Assembly: GCA_022829145.1 (NCBI GenBank)
Contig: CM040761.1
Span: forward strand, 14,442,245 to 14,506,244
Length of the DNA: 64,000 bases
Direction: 5' to 3'
Origin: Albula goreensis
Taxonomy: Eukaryota; Chordata; Actinopteri; Albuliformes; Albulidae
The notes beneath the pieces were generated by a model. It did no database searches. It saw only the letters and a program-made list of their open reading frames with translations, and had not been told where the DNA came from. Positions 10,448 through 36,620 of this stretch are shown in pieces; the first letter of the stretch is position 1, and every line of letters starts with the position of its first letter. A program made the position numbers and the translations under genes.

Positions 10448-12740
10448 CTGCATGCAAAAAGCATGACAACGAAATAGACCATCAGTTGAATAAAAACAAA
10501 ATATCATTACAATTGCTGATAAAGATAAAAATCATGAGGAAAACATCAATTATGTCTCACTGTAAGTGTTTGAATATGTTCTTTTGAACTGCCTTCAGAT
10601 TACAGAATCTAAGACTCTCCCACAGGAATGTGTAGCTATGCTTTATATTTATTTAAATAGTTGAAACATAAAAAACAAATTAGTGTCACTTTCGGAGCAA
10701 ATTTCCATTATCTACTGACAGCACTTCTAGTGTGGTTGTGTTACATATTAACACTATGGACCGCATGGGACTGAAGGGTGTAATAGATTGACAGTGTGGA
10801 GTGTTTCTTCCTTTTTTCAAAATATATATATATTTTTTTAAAAAAGCTATTCAAAATCAGACAGACAGTTGCTGATGCAGCGATCTTTGTAATAACAATA
10901 ATGTTGAAAGTGTGCTTACTGTCATGAAAATGGGTTACTTATCATGAATGCAAAAGTCATGTTAATAAGCCCATAACAACCATAGGTTTACAAACAGAAA
11001 GAAACGAGTCTCAATTCTGAGTGGGTAAATTATATTGGACCCTTACGCAAAATAATTAACAAGGCAGGTGCAACCTCTTGTTTGCAACCGCTTCATCTCT
11101 GCATTCCATCTGAACCACAACAACTGTGCCGTTATTTTACTATTTTATTCAATTGCAATTGACATGCAAACTATGGTCGTGACTGGAATCTATGAGGTAC
11201 GCAAAACGTACAGAAGGACCTCGAGAAGCTCTGAACCTCTAAATCTAGGCCAGTGTACTCTGTTAATAAGTAATAAACGAGCTGTTATTCGTGATCACTA
11301 GATGGCGATATTTCTATAGATATGTCCGAGTTTCTTCATGACGCAAAATGTTTTCGAAAGCAGGCAGCACTACAAAATGCGCTTCATATACACCTGAAAT
11401 TGTGTTCCTGCAATTAATGCTGCTCATAACTGCACCCTTACTCACCTCGACTCGATGTTTTGCCACATCCTGAGCGCACCGCTTTGTTCATGACCCCCCA
11501 TCGTAAGAAAACAGTGTATAAACAGTGTGTCCCACTGCTTCAAAATCATAAGGTGGAACACATTTCATTGTAAGCTATATTAAACATTAATATTGCTTGA
11601 GAGATGGACGTTTGGCTGTTGTCGGCACACTAGTGTTTGGAAAACAATAAAGGATATAGTGCAGGGATAAATTTCGATCACCCACCACTTAATGAGTGCA
11701 AGAGCATGCGTTTGAAGTCGGTGGTCCAACCTCTTGAGCTACTTTAACTTCTGGGTTTGAGAAAATAGGATGCTAACCAAGTCTTGACTACAACTGCGCC
11801 TCCACCCCCACCTCCCTCTCTCCCACGCATCCTGCTCCCCGCTTTCTGATTAGCTGAGACGCCAACACCACAGGGTAACCACCCAGTCTGCAGCAGCAGC
11901 TTCATTGCACCGCACTTCACATGAGCAGATTGAAGCAACCTTCCTGATCAATTCACATTTAGGCTTCTGTTCCGCTGAACTCGCTTGGCGGATTACCCTT
12001 AAATATTACACACTGAATGTTTTTGCCTGTTTTCCACAAGCAGCCGAAGAGGCTACTTTCATTTGCAATCATCTTCAGGACATTTGCTGTTTAGTTTCAG
12101 AAGATACACATTTTATTGGTCTTTTCATTCACCTGCTAATTAGACTGATATTCCTTGACAACATTTGCTCCCAAACTAAAATGTTTTCATTCTGGCTGAC
12201 ACCAACACGTTTTTATTCTTTTTTTTCCATGCATTTTCGGCAAGTATTAGCTAGAACTATGGAGCTAAATAAATGTTTTTGTTCAGTAATCATTTCCAAC
12301 GTGTTGCTTTACCACATCCTGCAAGCACTGCTTTCTGCATGACCCCCTCCCCCCACTGTTCAAACGGTGTGTCCCATTGCTCAAAATCATAAGGTGGGAA
12401 AAAAATAAATTGCAAACTAAAGGAAATTTTCCTGTTACAAGATATCTCACCACTGTCACATTCACTTGTTTTGGATACTAAAGCTGTTCCTGAGTTACCT
12501 GGACCCCACTTTCATTGAGACATGTAGTACAGTTTTTTTCTGTACAGTACAATCTTGACACAGCAGTATTTGAGTCTTGTATTTTCAGCAATGACTAAAT
12601 GCAATTAAATATTTATTTAAAATATTACTAAATATGGTTTACTTTAACATATACTTTCATTTTTATATGTTTTTGTTTTGTATTTAAATTAGGTATTTTA
12701 CAGTTTGTGTATTTTCTTATTATTAAGAACTCTTATTATG
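10448..12740. other. Intergenic region between the lectin locus and syap1
   Basis: No coding exon was recognised. The region contains AT-rich tracts and a pair of related about 120-bp segments, listed separately. Confidence 0.5.
11455..12420. repeat. Two related about 120-bp intergenic segments (11455-11580 and 12295-12420)
   Basis: Both contain in the same order CCACATCCTG, an imperfect GCACxGCTTT, CATGACCCCC, CAGTGTGTCCCA or CGGTGTGTCCCA, and CAAAATCATAAGGTGG. They are direct repeats about 840 bases apart with scattered differences. They look like two copies of a dispersed repeat or an old duplication; the family is unknown to me. Confidence 0.7.
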
Positions 12741-12744
12741 AAAA

Positions 12745-12881
12745 TAATGACCCGGAAGTACTTTTCTTATTGCTTCTGGTGAAACTCAGGTGGTTGTTTC
12801 CTGGTGACGTTCCCACGCAAGCTGGATGGATAAGAAGTGATAAGTGTTTTTATGTAATTACGGTCACATTTTGTACAGAAA
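12745..12881 (+). promoter_or_regulatory. Probable syap1 promoter / 5' UTR
   Basis: Contains an ETS/GABP-type CCCGGAAGTA (12751-12760) and a CRE half-site-like GGTGACGTTCCC further down, 60-130 bases before the ATG. No TATA box was seen, as expected for a housekeeping gene. Motif calls are by eye. Confidence 0.4.
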
Positions 12882-15800
12882 ATGTTTAAGGGCTGGGGGA
12901 CATGGTTAGGCTTACAGAGCCCCACCGAGGAATCGACTGAGGGAGATGGACCATCAGTCGTTGTGGGGGAACAGAAGACAACCGAGCTGGAAAAAAGTGG
13001 AGTAAACAAACAAGAGGAGACTCATGAAGAAGTGGCAGAGGAAAATGAGGGCGAGCCAGCTCAACAACTTCTTCAGCAAGCAAAAGGACTGAGCGGTAGG
13101 TTGGAGTCTGCAAGTCAACTGACGTTATCCAAGTCCTGGCTATTGAGTAATACATTGAGATACCACATTAGCTTGTTAGCTGGCAAGCGACTTGCTGAAC
13201 TACATGGATCTTCGTCATCAGTGTGTGCTACTGTACATAAACACCCAGCTAAAGTAATGACAGACTTTGTCCTGACGATCGCCAACTTTTTTCTCGCGGC
13301 TCAGTTAACGGTTGGTTACTAGTTTTCAACTAGCTTATGTCATGACGATCCATGTAAGTGTGCTACTAATACCTGCAAATAGTATGGATTGTGTTGCTAA
13401 AAGTACATGACTATAGACTTACAGGCTTGCATTAAGAGGTTGGACCTGTCCGCTGTGCTCAGTGTAATTTCACACAAACGTCTTGTTATTTTGCTTGTTA
13501 CACAAATTAAGACAGCTGTCTTGTTGAATAGTGATTAGATAGATGTATAATTACTGCACAGCCAATGGAAGATCATTTGTCAGTAAATGTATTTTCGAAT
13601 GTGTATTTTTTCTAGAAGGCGAATACAACCACCAAAATCATACGACATACACGGTCACGCCATCTGGCTCCTTTGCCAGACAGGCGATTCCACCTCGACA
13701 AAATAAAAGTAAAAAAATACAGCAAGCAAACAATGCCATCGCAGTCGGTATAGATATCAATTTGTTTACACTGTCAAAGCAACATCGCCACCATCAGGTC
13801 ATGCATGGCTCACGTTATTATTCGACCAATAGCTATACATCGTTGTGAACACAGTACACTCATCATATCTCCTGTTTAGGTTACATATATAATTTTGCGA
13901 GCAGCGCCACCAAGAAGATATCACACTCCGTGGCAGAGACTGCACAAACCATCAAGAAGAGCGTTGAAGAAGGGAAGATAGATGGAATAATTGACAAGGT
14001 TTGACCTGTTTTCTCTGATTGGTGATAGAAGGAGAGTGAAGAGTTGCAAAATATCTGCGTGGGTTAAAACAAAGGCAAAAATCTAATATTTAAAAAGTGG
14101 TTGTTTTTGGAGTCGTATTAGCCCGCTGTATTGAGACATAAACGGCTTCCAATTATGTATTTTCTCGAACTAAAACTGATATGTTTCCCCAGACGATTTT
14201 GGGAGATTTCCAGAAAGAACAGGAAAAATTTGTGCAAGAAAAGAATGCAAAAAAGACAGGTGAGTATCTCCAACGTTTAAAGCACACATAAATCTGTGTA
14301 ACAGGAAACAAGATAGTCGCACGCACTGTAATGTAATGGTCCGTTTTCTCCTGTAACATTCCTTTTCAGATGCAGCTGTGCCGCCATGGGTTGGCTACAG
14401 CGAGGAAGAGACCATACAGCAACAGATACTGGCTTTATCAGCTGTGAGTGTTCATATAAATACTCCTTATGTATTCACATAGAGAGTCTTATTTCATTTG
14501 TACTTGAGTATTTACTACACATGTGGCATAATACTGCACAGTATTACATTTTAAACATATTATTGTCTCATTTTGGAAGGTAATGACATTTTTGACTACA
14601 TCATGAACAATGTATGGGAAAATTATGGTATTCATTTGTAACTCAACCCCCATCCCCAATTTCAAAAATCCCAAAACAGTCAGGTTGCATTGTTATTTTT
14701 TCAAGTTTCTACTGAATTACATCTTTGATTATGTTTTTGGACATGAGGCCTGTTGACCGCTTCCTATTTGTTACAGGACAGGAGGAACTTCTTGCGGGAT
14801 CCCCCCGCTGGAGTTCAGTTCCACTTTGACTTTGACCAGATGTACCCCATTGCTTTGGTGATGCTGCAGGAAGACGAGCTTCTCAACAGGATGCGCTTTG
14901 ATCTGGTCCCCAAACAGTGAGCATACCCATGTACAGTGTTAGGATCAATTCCATTTTAGTCCATTCAATTCAAGAAATTAATTCTCAGTTCATGAATACA
15001 TTTCAAAATCTTTGTAGAACATTATGGGCTGTTCCATTTTATTAAATGAAATTAGGATCTTTTCCTGAAATAACTGAATTGAAATAGAATTGACCCCATC
15101 CTCTTCTGAGTGCTGATGACCAAGGTCATAGGTCACTGTGACCAACAATATGGTAGTTTCTACGGAAACTCACTGTCTCCATGTCTCTGTCTTTAATTGA
15201 TAAAATGTGGGCTAAGGAAAAACTGTATCAAGTCATGATTAGCACAATGGAATAACAAAATGTCCTTGAGGTGAAGGCTGTGAGCAAGATTCGCTTTGAT
15301 CTGAATACTCTCGTTCTTGTGCGTTGTTCTCATTTTCATGTGTAGTTTAACTTTATTATTTTATATTGAGTACTCTATGAAGTCTTATTTTGCTGTAATC
15401 AGTTATGCTACAGTGTAATTGGTTGTTTATTGCAGCGTTAAGGAGGATGTCTTCTGGAGGAATTACTTCTACCGCGTCTCCCTGATCAAGCAGTCAGCTC
15501 AGCTCACTGCACTTGCTGCTCAGCAGCAGGCTGCCGAAAAGAAAGAGGACGAGAAGAGTGCCACCAGCCCTGACAATGACCAACTGCCTGGTAGCGTTTC
15601 TGCTTCTCCTCCCGCTACGACACATTTCACATTAAGATGATACCTGGATTAGTGTGGCATATGGGATAAATTTTCTTTGCTTGCCCCTATTTTTACAATC
15701 TCTACCTGGATCCAAGTCTGAAAAGCTTTGGAAAGAGGCTAGTCCCATATCCAGTCATTTAGTGATCATATAAACATTTCCATAGTCATCCGTTATTTAT

Positions 15801-17117
15801 GTAAACCCTTGTTATGTACTAAGAGATGATCCACCTGCAGGAATGGGGTTTTGATATGTATTTGTTTACAATGCAGAAACCATCAGACCGAAAACTCCCC
15901 CCATGGCCATCAATAGCAAGCCAAAGACAGCAGAGGTAAGCTTGACTTAACTTTCTAGGTAGTGTGTGCCTGCATGTTGGCGATGGCAAAATATGTAACA
16001 GTTAGATGGATGTCAACTTGGAACATGTTTGGGATCACCACAGTCCAAAAGGCAAAGACTGTGGCTGAAGTGGGTATTCTGTATGCATCTTTGTCCAGTC
16101 TATAACTGACTGCAGTTTTGTTGCTCCTACCAGAGGCCACGCAGATCTGCCAGTATGACTGCTTTAAATGCCACTGAATTGAGTACAGTCCCACCAAATT
16201 TATCTTCTGGATAAAACACTATAGGCAACCACTTTTATCCTATTTGTGTTAAATATAAACAGGTCTTCTCCTGTTTGCTGGCCAAGGGAAGTCAGAATGG
16301 TTTACATATAAAATATTTGAGTGATTTTTCTGTGATTGAGACATATCACCTTGATTGGCTGTAATGGCAGGATGAAGAAGAGATCTCCACCAGCCCTGGC
16401 GTCTCAGAGTTTGTGAGCGACGCCTTCGACTCGTGTAACATCAACCAGGAGGACCTGCGTAAGGAGATGGAGCAGCTGGTGCTGGACAAGAAGGACGAGG
16501 CGTCTGCACAGGAGGGTGAGTGTGGTATGGCCCTAGAACCTTGATGACTGGCGTAACATAAAATGTATCTCCTGTTTTCTCTCCAATTTGTAATCACAAA
16601 GTTTGCCTCTCAATTTATCACTGTGACACTCTTGCACGCAAAGAAAACTGCAGCTGATGCATGTGCACTCCTCTCATGTACTCACTTGAGAATCAGAGAC
16701 TATTTTACACAGCAGACACTACAGGCCACAAACTAATTAACATAAGGGAGGTAGTTCAGCAGGACTGGCAGTGCAGTATAATGGTAATGTATCTGGGCTA
16801 ATTCAGGAGGGGCATTACTATTGTTCCCTTGAAAGAGGTACTTAAACTGAATTGGTGAACAAACGTGTACATTGAGGAAGATTATTTTTCCCTCTGATGA
16901 TACCACAGTGGTGGAGAAGGTGAGGTGAGTGGCCCCCTCAGAGCTCTGTCGGTTACACAGGTCTGAAACAATGTGGTTTACTCTTTCAGAAGAGACGGCC
17001 GACTGGGAGAAGGAACTCCAGCAGGAGCTACAGGAGTACGAGGTGGTGGCTGAATCAGAGAACAGAGATGATAACTGGGATAAGGAGATCGAGGAGATGC
17101 TGCAGGCAGATGATTAG
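12882..17117 (+). CDS. syap1: Synapse-associated protein 1 (BSD-domain protein)
   Basis: Nine coding exons: 12882-13095, 13880-13998, 14193-14259, 14370-14443, 14777-14916, 15436-15590, 15877-15935, 16371-16515, 16990-17117. Total 1101 bp, 366 aa, with all phases consistent. It starts [12 protein letters not shown], close to the vertebrate SYAP1 start, followed by an acidic variable segment. Next comes a conserved block ([13 protein letters not shown], then AVPPWV) and the BSD domain at about residues 165-220 ([31 protein letters not shown]). The acidic tail includes [14 protein letters not shown] and [18 protein letters not shown]1 is a cytoplasmic/Golgi and synaptic protein linked to AKT signalling; the exact role of its BSD fold is not settled. 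Family identity is near certain. Confidence 0.96.
16745..16870 (+). repeat. V-SINE-like fragment
   Basis: The stretch ending TTGTTCCCTTGAAAGAGGTA then CTTAAACTGAATTGGTGA resembles the 3' part of a fish SINE family (consensus roughly TGTACCCTTGAGCAAGGTAC then TTAACCTGAATTGC). It is degraded and lies in the last intron of syap1. The family assignment is from memory of fish repeats. Confidence 0.45.
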
Positions 17118-18305
17118 GTTCATAGATCAGGGATCAACATCTCAGCCTTATGGCCCCTGATGGAAAGGACCACGAAAAACACCATCAGCCATTGTGATGA
17201 ACTCTCAAGCAGACAAGCAGTTACACAGAGGTCATGTCGCTCAGCACCTTCAAGAATTCCCCCAGATCAGATAATCAATGTTGGCATTTGAATTGTATTC
17301 ATTGGCATGGAATTGTGGAAGTGCATTTGAGCACTAGTGAAACTTGGACAGGTGTTATCGTGAAAGCTTTTTTAAACTCAATTTTAACCATAAAGTTTGT
17401 AGAGGACGTGCCAAACTGCAAACTGACAACATATTATGCTCAAGGACTTACTACAGATCACTTTGAGATGGACCTTCATTACCTTACTCAAATGTGTATT
17501 TCATTGTAAGTCATAGCAAGTACAACTGTCGATTAAGAATACTTAAATGTCATGTCCAGGAGTAATGATTTTTTTGATATTCTGAAAATGAATAATATTA
17601 AAGGCAATATTCATCATGGACCACATACTAGTAGGTCATATTCTGTGTTTTTCCTCATATATACTAATGACTATGGTGAAACTTAACACAATGGACTGTG
17701 TTTTAGGCTAAGGAACGGGCAGCACCACTTAGTTTGCCTTCATAACCACCAGAAAATCACAAAAGTCAGTTGAAGAAGTCACATGTCCTCCATTTTCCAT
17801 CCAGTTTATGAACATGGTTGTACAGACTGACATGGTCATACTGGATAGGCGTACCATTCAAAACTGAGGACCAAGAATCATAATTGGTACAGTCCACAGA
17901 TGTTTTGTTCTTGGTGTCTATACTTTGCCTATATGTTATGAAAAATAGGGATAAGCGATTGTCAGATCTTAGCAAGTTGTTAGGTCTAACTGAACTGTCC
18001 ATCTTTATTTTCATTTTTGAAATTTGTACAATTGTTTTGGTTTACCTTTTGAAGTGTAAATGTACTGTGGGTTGTTTTGACCAAGATTGTGTTACTCTCC
18101 TATTAAAAGATGGAATAAGGACTCTGTGGATATTGTCCTGGTGTCACTGAATTAAGTTGTACTCTTAAAGAAAGAATCAAAATTCTGTATGTTTTCCAAC
18201 CAATAACAAAAATGTAACATGTTGTTTTCTTTACTTTTGTGCTGCTGAAATTTGTCTATCTAGTTATTTTCTGACAATATTAATAAATACCTTGCCTTGA
18301 AATTA
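17118..18305 (+). other. syap1: syap1 3' UTR
   Basis: Follows the TAG at 17115-17117 with no recognisable protein coding. An AATAAA at 18282-18287 is a good candidate poly(A) signal, giving a 3' UTR of about 1.2 kb. The true end was not observed. Confidence 0.55.
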
Positions 18306-18359
18306 TGTGCATTACATGTTACTTTTTATATTGTATTTTTATTTTCATCAGAAAGGAGT

Positions 18360-18810
18360 TGACCTAAAAATATGGAACAGAACAGCTCGTATGTGCTGTG
18401 GCATAGGATCTTCCGGTGTATGCAATTGTGTAAAAGAGATGTCGCACCATTCTTCCATGAGCAATTTAATCAAGGGGGAAAGCGCTGTTGCAGGAGCCAC
18501 TTAAGAATCTCCCATAAATGCTTAACTGGGTTCCAATCTTGTGAAATCGCTCATTAGAACATTGGTGACTACACATTCTCTATGGACAGGTGCAATTTCA
18601 TCCTGGAAGATTCTTTGCCCTGCAGGAAAGAAACATTGCAATTTGGGATGAAAGTCATTACTCAGAGTCATTACTGTCAACACTGACCTTGCCTTCTAAG
18701 TGGACGAGCGCTCCCAAACCGTTCTAGAAACATACACCCTTATACTATAATGGAAGAATGTTTCACTGCTGGAATTGGGGAAAAAGGCCTGTAGGCTTCT
18801 TACGGTGCGG
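18360..18810 (-). mobile_element. Decayed Tc1/mariner transposase fossil
   Basis: Translating the minus strand in patches gives IFQDEIAPVHRECVVTN and then DWNPVKHLWEILKWLLQQR. These correspond to the LFQDDNAPIHRARVVTE and DLNPIEHLWEIL blocks around the catalytic aspartates of fish Tc1-type transposases. Frames change between blocks and stops interrupt them, so it is inactive. Terminal inverted repeats were not found. It lies between syap1 and txlng. Confidence 0.75.
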
Positions 18811-19707
18811 ACAACGCATGCGCACGTCCATTTCTTGAGAACATTATGAACGATGTAACTAAATTAAATTGTTCAATAAAATTCAGACAGCTGACTTTCA
18901 CTCTCATTTTCAAGTTTCCCCGGGTATTGTCCTACGTTTTATGCATATTCCATGTACTTTTTGGGGGAAGTTGTCCTATTACTATCCATCACAATTTGAA
19001 TTCGCAGACAGAGCTAATAATATAACAACTTTCCCTCTGGCACAAATACATGCTGTAAATTAATATTAGTCTTCATTCAAGGCAGAAATATACCTTTTTA
19101 TTTTGACAACCAACAATGACACTTCTTGTTCTCTACCTAATTAACTTTAATAAAATAAAAAAAAAATAGAAAAAAGACCAAAGGTTGGATATTGTTGTCA
19201 GAAAAGGTGGGGTAATCTAAATAGGTGATCATACATGGTAGATGACGTTTTATTGCTCAAAGTTTCTCAAGTTAATCATGAACCATGCTGCTACATTAAC
19301 TTAAAGCTACAGTTTAGTTTATTTTTACTTTAAAAGTATTTACGTTCACAGACAGAAGACCCATATAAATTTATAAAGGATAGGTCCTTCTATTCATGCA
19401 TGTCCAACCTTGCATTCAGTCTAAGTCAAAGGATGGTATATGAGTTTTCGCTACCTTGTATCGTGTACAATCAATTTTATAAAGAAAATTGTGTCAAACT
19501 CAACGGGATATGTCCCGTTCAGGCACAAATACAACGACCATGCGATAACAACACTTATTCACGGATGAGAAAAGAATATATGCTGTAAATTCAATACATA
19601 CACATTTATACAACAATTCAGCTGAATTTGCTGTTCTTTCTCATGCCAAAGTCCCTCCCCTACTCTTATCTGGCTTGATATTTTCCCACTCTATATTTCG
19701 TCACAAC
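18811..19707. other. Intergenic region and txlng 5' flank
   Basis: No exon seen. A GCATGCGCAC NRF1-like site lies near 18816-18825. The start codon of txlng sits in a CGTCACAACATGGCG context, in which CGTCAC is a CRE-half-like and ACATGGCG a YY1-like element. No TATA box is close to the ATG. Confidence 0.35.
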
Positions 19708-26694
<6,987 letters not shown>

Positions 26695-29600
26695 GCCAGG
26701 CCTCTTGGTCTTTTTGTGTGGAGGTATATATTTTTGTGTAATGATTGATACAGTAAGAATAATACTTGCAATAGTGAATATAATACTTGTACATGGTAAA
26801 TATTGGCTTTGTGGTGAGGATTTCTTACTCCCGTTTTCTACATCTGTATTTTCTTAGGAAATTTCATGTGGTCAAGAGCAGCAGTGATGCTGCAGCTTTA
26901 TAGTTTGCTTTGTACTTTTTTTTTCTTGACTTTTCTTGCGCATATCTGCCTCATTTTTATAAATTTCTTTCCAATTGATAATTCCAGCTCTCGCCACTAA
27001 CATAAGTGTGAATTAACATTTCAGAGGAAACTTAAAATCATTTAAGAATAAAATAGGGCTATATTTATTTAGTCTGACTTCCTCAAACTATTATGTTGAT
27101 AGTATTCTAAATCATTTCCTAGCATAGCTTGCAGAACACCATTCATACTGAACTCCCAGTAAATAAAAATACTCCGCAACCTTTGGTTAAACTAAGGGCA
27201 AGGAATAGAATTCGGCCTGGCTCTTAACCACAATTAATGTGTTAATAATATAGAGTTGATAGCCGGAGTTTTACAGTGAATTACCTTTGATCTCCACAGA
27301 ATCGTACTGGATTCAGCTTTAGCTGTAACATTTCCGTTTGGGATTTTTGGGTTTTCTAGAACAAACATGCCAGTAAGCATGCAGGCTCAGTGGGGTCCAA
27401 ATTGAATGTTTCACATTCCGAAAGATGCAGTTCTCAAACATATCGCTCAGTTACCTTCGACAGACAGCAGCATCTCAAGATTGAGTATTGTTACCCTTGG
27501 CATATATATATACACATTTTGTTATCCTCACTCTTTGAAACCAAGCTAAAATACTTGCATATTTAAGTGGCCTCTGCCTATCTCATGTCTTTAATCCTTT
27601 ATAATGGAGATACTGAATGTGATTTCTCTTTTTTAAACTTGGAAATGAACACAAATAAAATGTATCGAATCCAGGCGTTGCACTCAGTGCTGACATTGCA
27701 GAGGAACCAAAGGCACTGTATATGTCACAGACAATGTGGGGGGACAAACGTGAGGAGACCAGTGTTCATGAATGTAGAAATGTTGCTTTTCACACACACG
27801 TTGCCAAGCTCATGTGAAGTTGTGCAGCTTGTTCTGGTTAAAAGCAGTGATTTAACTTGCCTTCATGCCTTCTTACCTCTACCAGTAAACCATGACTGGA
27901 AAAATAGGATGTATTGCCACAATTGACCTTTCCTTTCCCTTTCATTCCCAGCTGTGCTCCCCTTTCAGGTTGCCAGCTTCCTTGACCACTGAAAAATATA
28001 ACCACTTTGACATTCTGTGTATGTATTGACAATGCGTTTTAATCAGTGGTGAAGGAAGGAAAGCTTGAAACACTTTAATTGGCTATCATCATTTAGTAAT
28101 TTATACTATTCAAACCAGCCAATTAAAACACATTACAAAACATTGTGTCCACTCATTGAATGTCACATATTCAGTGTGCTAGTGATGTCATTGCTGCCAG
28201 CTTCACTCTGAGTGTGAATATACTCTTACCCCAGACCTCAACATCACTGCAGAGGGAATTAACTGCAGAAAAGGAAATAACTCCTGTAGCGTCAGACCGT
28301 CATTCCTCATGTATTTTCTCTATTATCGCTGAGCAGGGTAATCATTACTGCTGAAGCCGCTACGGCCTTTTCAGTATGAAAAACAATATATATAAGAATA
28401 CTATGTATAGATATAAATATATTTTCCTCACTTCGATGAGCAAGGAGGTTTCTTTCTCTCCTACACTTCCATCACCAGCATTAAAATACCACTTTGTTCT
28501 GAACTTTTCTACAACAATTTTTGTTCAATACGAATATTAACTTCAAGCTCTGTCAACTGTAGCACACACCACTGAGGTGATCTGCCAGATCTGTTTGCAC
28601 TTGGAGTCCCTCATGTGAAGTTCCTCATGGGACATAAGTAGGGAACTCGTTTGTGCATGTAACAGAAGATGGAGGGGCATAACAAATAAGTGCATTTTCA
28701 GAGACTGGCATGGCAGTATTATTCTGAATCTTGGCGAAAAAGTGCTTTGATCAACCACACGTAACTACCTGTTCCTTAAAATATGTTGTACATTAGGCTT
28801 TGTCTAATGGAAGTCTTTAACAGTGTACTGTACAAAGGAGCTGAAATATTTAATGGAGCAGGGGCAGGCAACTACATTCCTGAATGACTACAGTCTCTGA
28901 ATCATAGAAAACAGAATACCTTGCTCACGCGTTGATCTGCATCAACTGACATGGGCGTGTGGTTATGGTTGGATGTAGCATAAGCCAAAATCATCTATAG
29001 CACAACAGGACCAGGGATTTGTACTGGGAAACCAATTCAATATTCATACATGCAGATTTTTCTACAGACAATACATGCTGCAGTTCACCATTCTGTAAGT
29101 CTCAGCTTTTAATACTGGCATTATTTTTCACCAAATTTGAGCATGGCTCTATCATTTTTGTTGTCAGTGTATATAGTGATAAGAGCAGCCAAACTATCCT
29201 TTTTCTTTTTTTTTCTTTTTCAATATTCACCCCCCCTCAATTTTTATGTACCACTGGAAAAATAAAGATCAAATGTAAAATGTGATCTCTCAGAATGGCT
29301 GTGCTCATTCAAAGACCAGTGTGTCCAGTTTTATCCGTAAAGGGCTAGTGTGGATGCAGGATTATGATATAGCATTGAAATTCCCAAATCAATTTGTCAA
29401 GATTGTAAAGTCAAATCAGATGTTTTTATGCTGGACCAAAACAAAAGCTTGCATTCACACTGGCCTGTCTGATAACATCGGGGACCACTGCTCTATGACC
29501 TATAAAACAGCAGAGGAAAAGAGTAATTTTATGGAGGATTGAACACTGAATGTAAATGACTTGACTGAGACTTGGTGATACTTAAATAACCACTAGTAAT

Positions 29601-30070
29601 AGACAAAAGGGTATTTTAACATTCTTGGCCTAAACAAGCAGGCTAACACAGCAGTCTCAGCATTTTGTAATCCCATAAGTACTGCTTTCACCAGAAATCC
29701 CACTTGTCAGAATGTGTATAGTTTTTCTTGAGCTCCTTATCCCAAGCTTTGTGGATTGTCATTGTGTTAGAAAAGCTGCTGTGATGTGAAGGGACGATGG
29801 TACTGACGTTGTGGATGTGCCCAGCCTGTTTCCCCTCCCCATCTTTCTTTGGCAGTGCCACAGTTTGTTTCTCAGGTTATGCAAGAAATCTACCTCTGCA
29901 GGCTGTACATGAGACTAACTGTGAAAGAAGAGGAAAAAGTCAACTTTGTGCTTTGAAGAGGAAAAAAAAGCTTTTATTTTTCAAAATTTGCCCATTTTCC
30001 CTTTGAGAGATTGTAAAATGTTCTGATAGTCCTGTCATGCTTTTCAATAAAACATTTTGTAGAATTTTTC
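26695..30070 (+). other. txlng: txlng 3' UTR
   Basis: About 3.4 kb after the TGA at 26692-26694 with no recognisable coding. It is AT-rich and ends at a strong AATAAA (30046-30051) followed by a T-rich tract. The CAG-GTACAT at about 26672-26680, just before the stop, could be a splice donor giving another C-terminus, so part of this stretch may be intronic. Confidence 0.5.
30046..30051 (+). terminator. txlng: Poly(A) signal of txlng
   Basis: AATAAA followed within about 15 bases by TTTTGTAGAATTTTT. It is the last strong signal before the convergent rbbp7 gene. Confidence 0.5.
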
Positions 30071-30249
30071 CACATCACTCCATGTCTTTGTTTTAACTTG
30101 CATTTCTACACAGTATTTGGATATCATCAGTTTGTAGTTTGACTGCTTGAGAGTGGGTTATGGTTTTGTGGCAAAATATGCATACAAGAATAGACAGCTG
30201 AACTGAGTTATTTTACAGGCTTAACACTTTATAAAAATGGTACAGTTAC

Positions 30250-30717
30250 ATTAAAAGTTGGTACAAAAGATTTTTATTGCATTTTATACCAGGTTTTGCA
30301 CAAAATGGATAATTACATGGGAGGGGAAGGTAATTATGCTGTGTGCTCTTCAGATCTGGCCAAAATGATAGACAAAATAACTGCTGCAGTATTTAGAGAT
30401 CGTCATTGAATGATGGCACAACTACCACCTGCGTTAACCAAATAAGTTGGAGAAAAAGATGAACACTGTTCCTTCTGAGATCTGTTTACGGAAATGTCAC
30501 AAAATGGATTTCACCAAAAAATGTAAAAACAAAAAGGTAAAATAAACAACTTGGCCACCTGTTAGTCCAGAATTGGCCTTTGACAGCATTCAAACTGCTG
30601 TATCTATGCAGGAGGCTGACTGGTGGGGATAGACTGACCGCAGCGGTCATGGGGGCCCCGGGCAGGAAGGGGCCTCCCCAGTGCCCACTCTTCGGGCCTG
30701 TAGGGTTTGGTTTGGGG
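30250..30717 (-). other. rbbp7: rbbp7 3' UTR with poly(A) signal
   Basis: Minus-strand AATAAA at 30278-30273 lies about 440 bases after the stop codon at 30718-30720. If used, the rbbp7 and txlng transcripts end about 200 bases apart, tail to tail. Confidence 0.5.
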
Positions 30718-36410
<5,693 letters not shown>

Positions 36411-36620
36411 TTCTGGTGTGCGTCCGAAGTGAATTAAATTCAAAATTAACAATCGAGAGTACAGCCCAGACGGAAAAAATATCCGCCCTCGATTTAATGT
36501 TTTCCTCGGAGTATATTTTAGTTTGACCACTCGTCTCAGCCCGCTGTTTTTCAATCCTTGCTTCCTATTCAACTCACAGAGCATGCGCATAAACCTTAAG
36601 ATGACCAAGACAATGTTACG
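36411..36620 (-). promoter_or_regulatory. rbbp7: Probable rbbp7 promoter / 5' UTR
   Basis: The start codon lies in AAATGGCGGAAA, a YY1-like context common in housekeeping genes. An NRF1-like GCATGCGCAT lies at 36581-36590. CpG dinucleotides are commoner than in the flanks, and no TATA box was seen. Confidence 0.4.
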
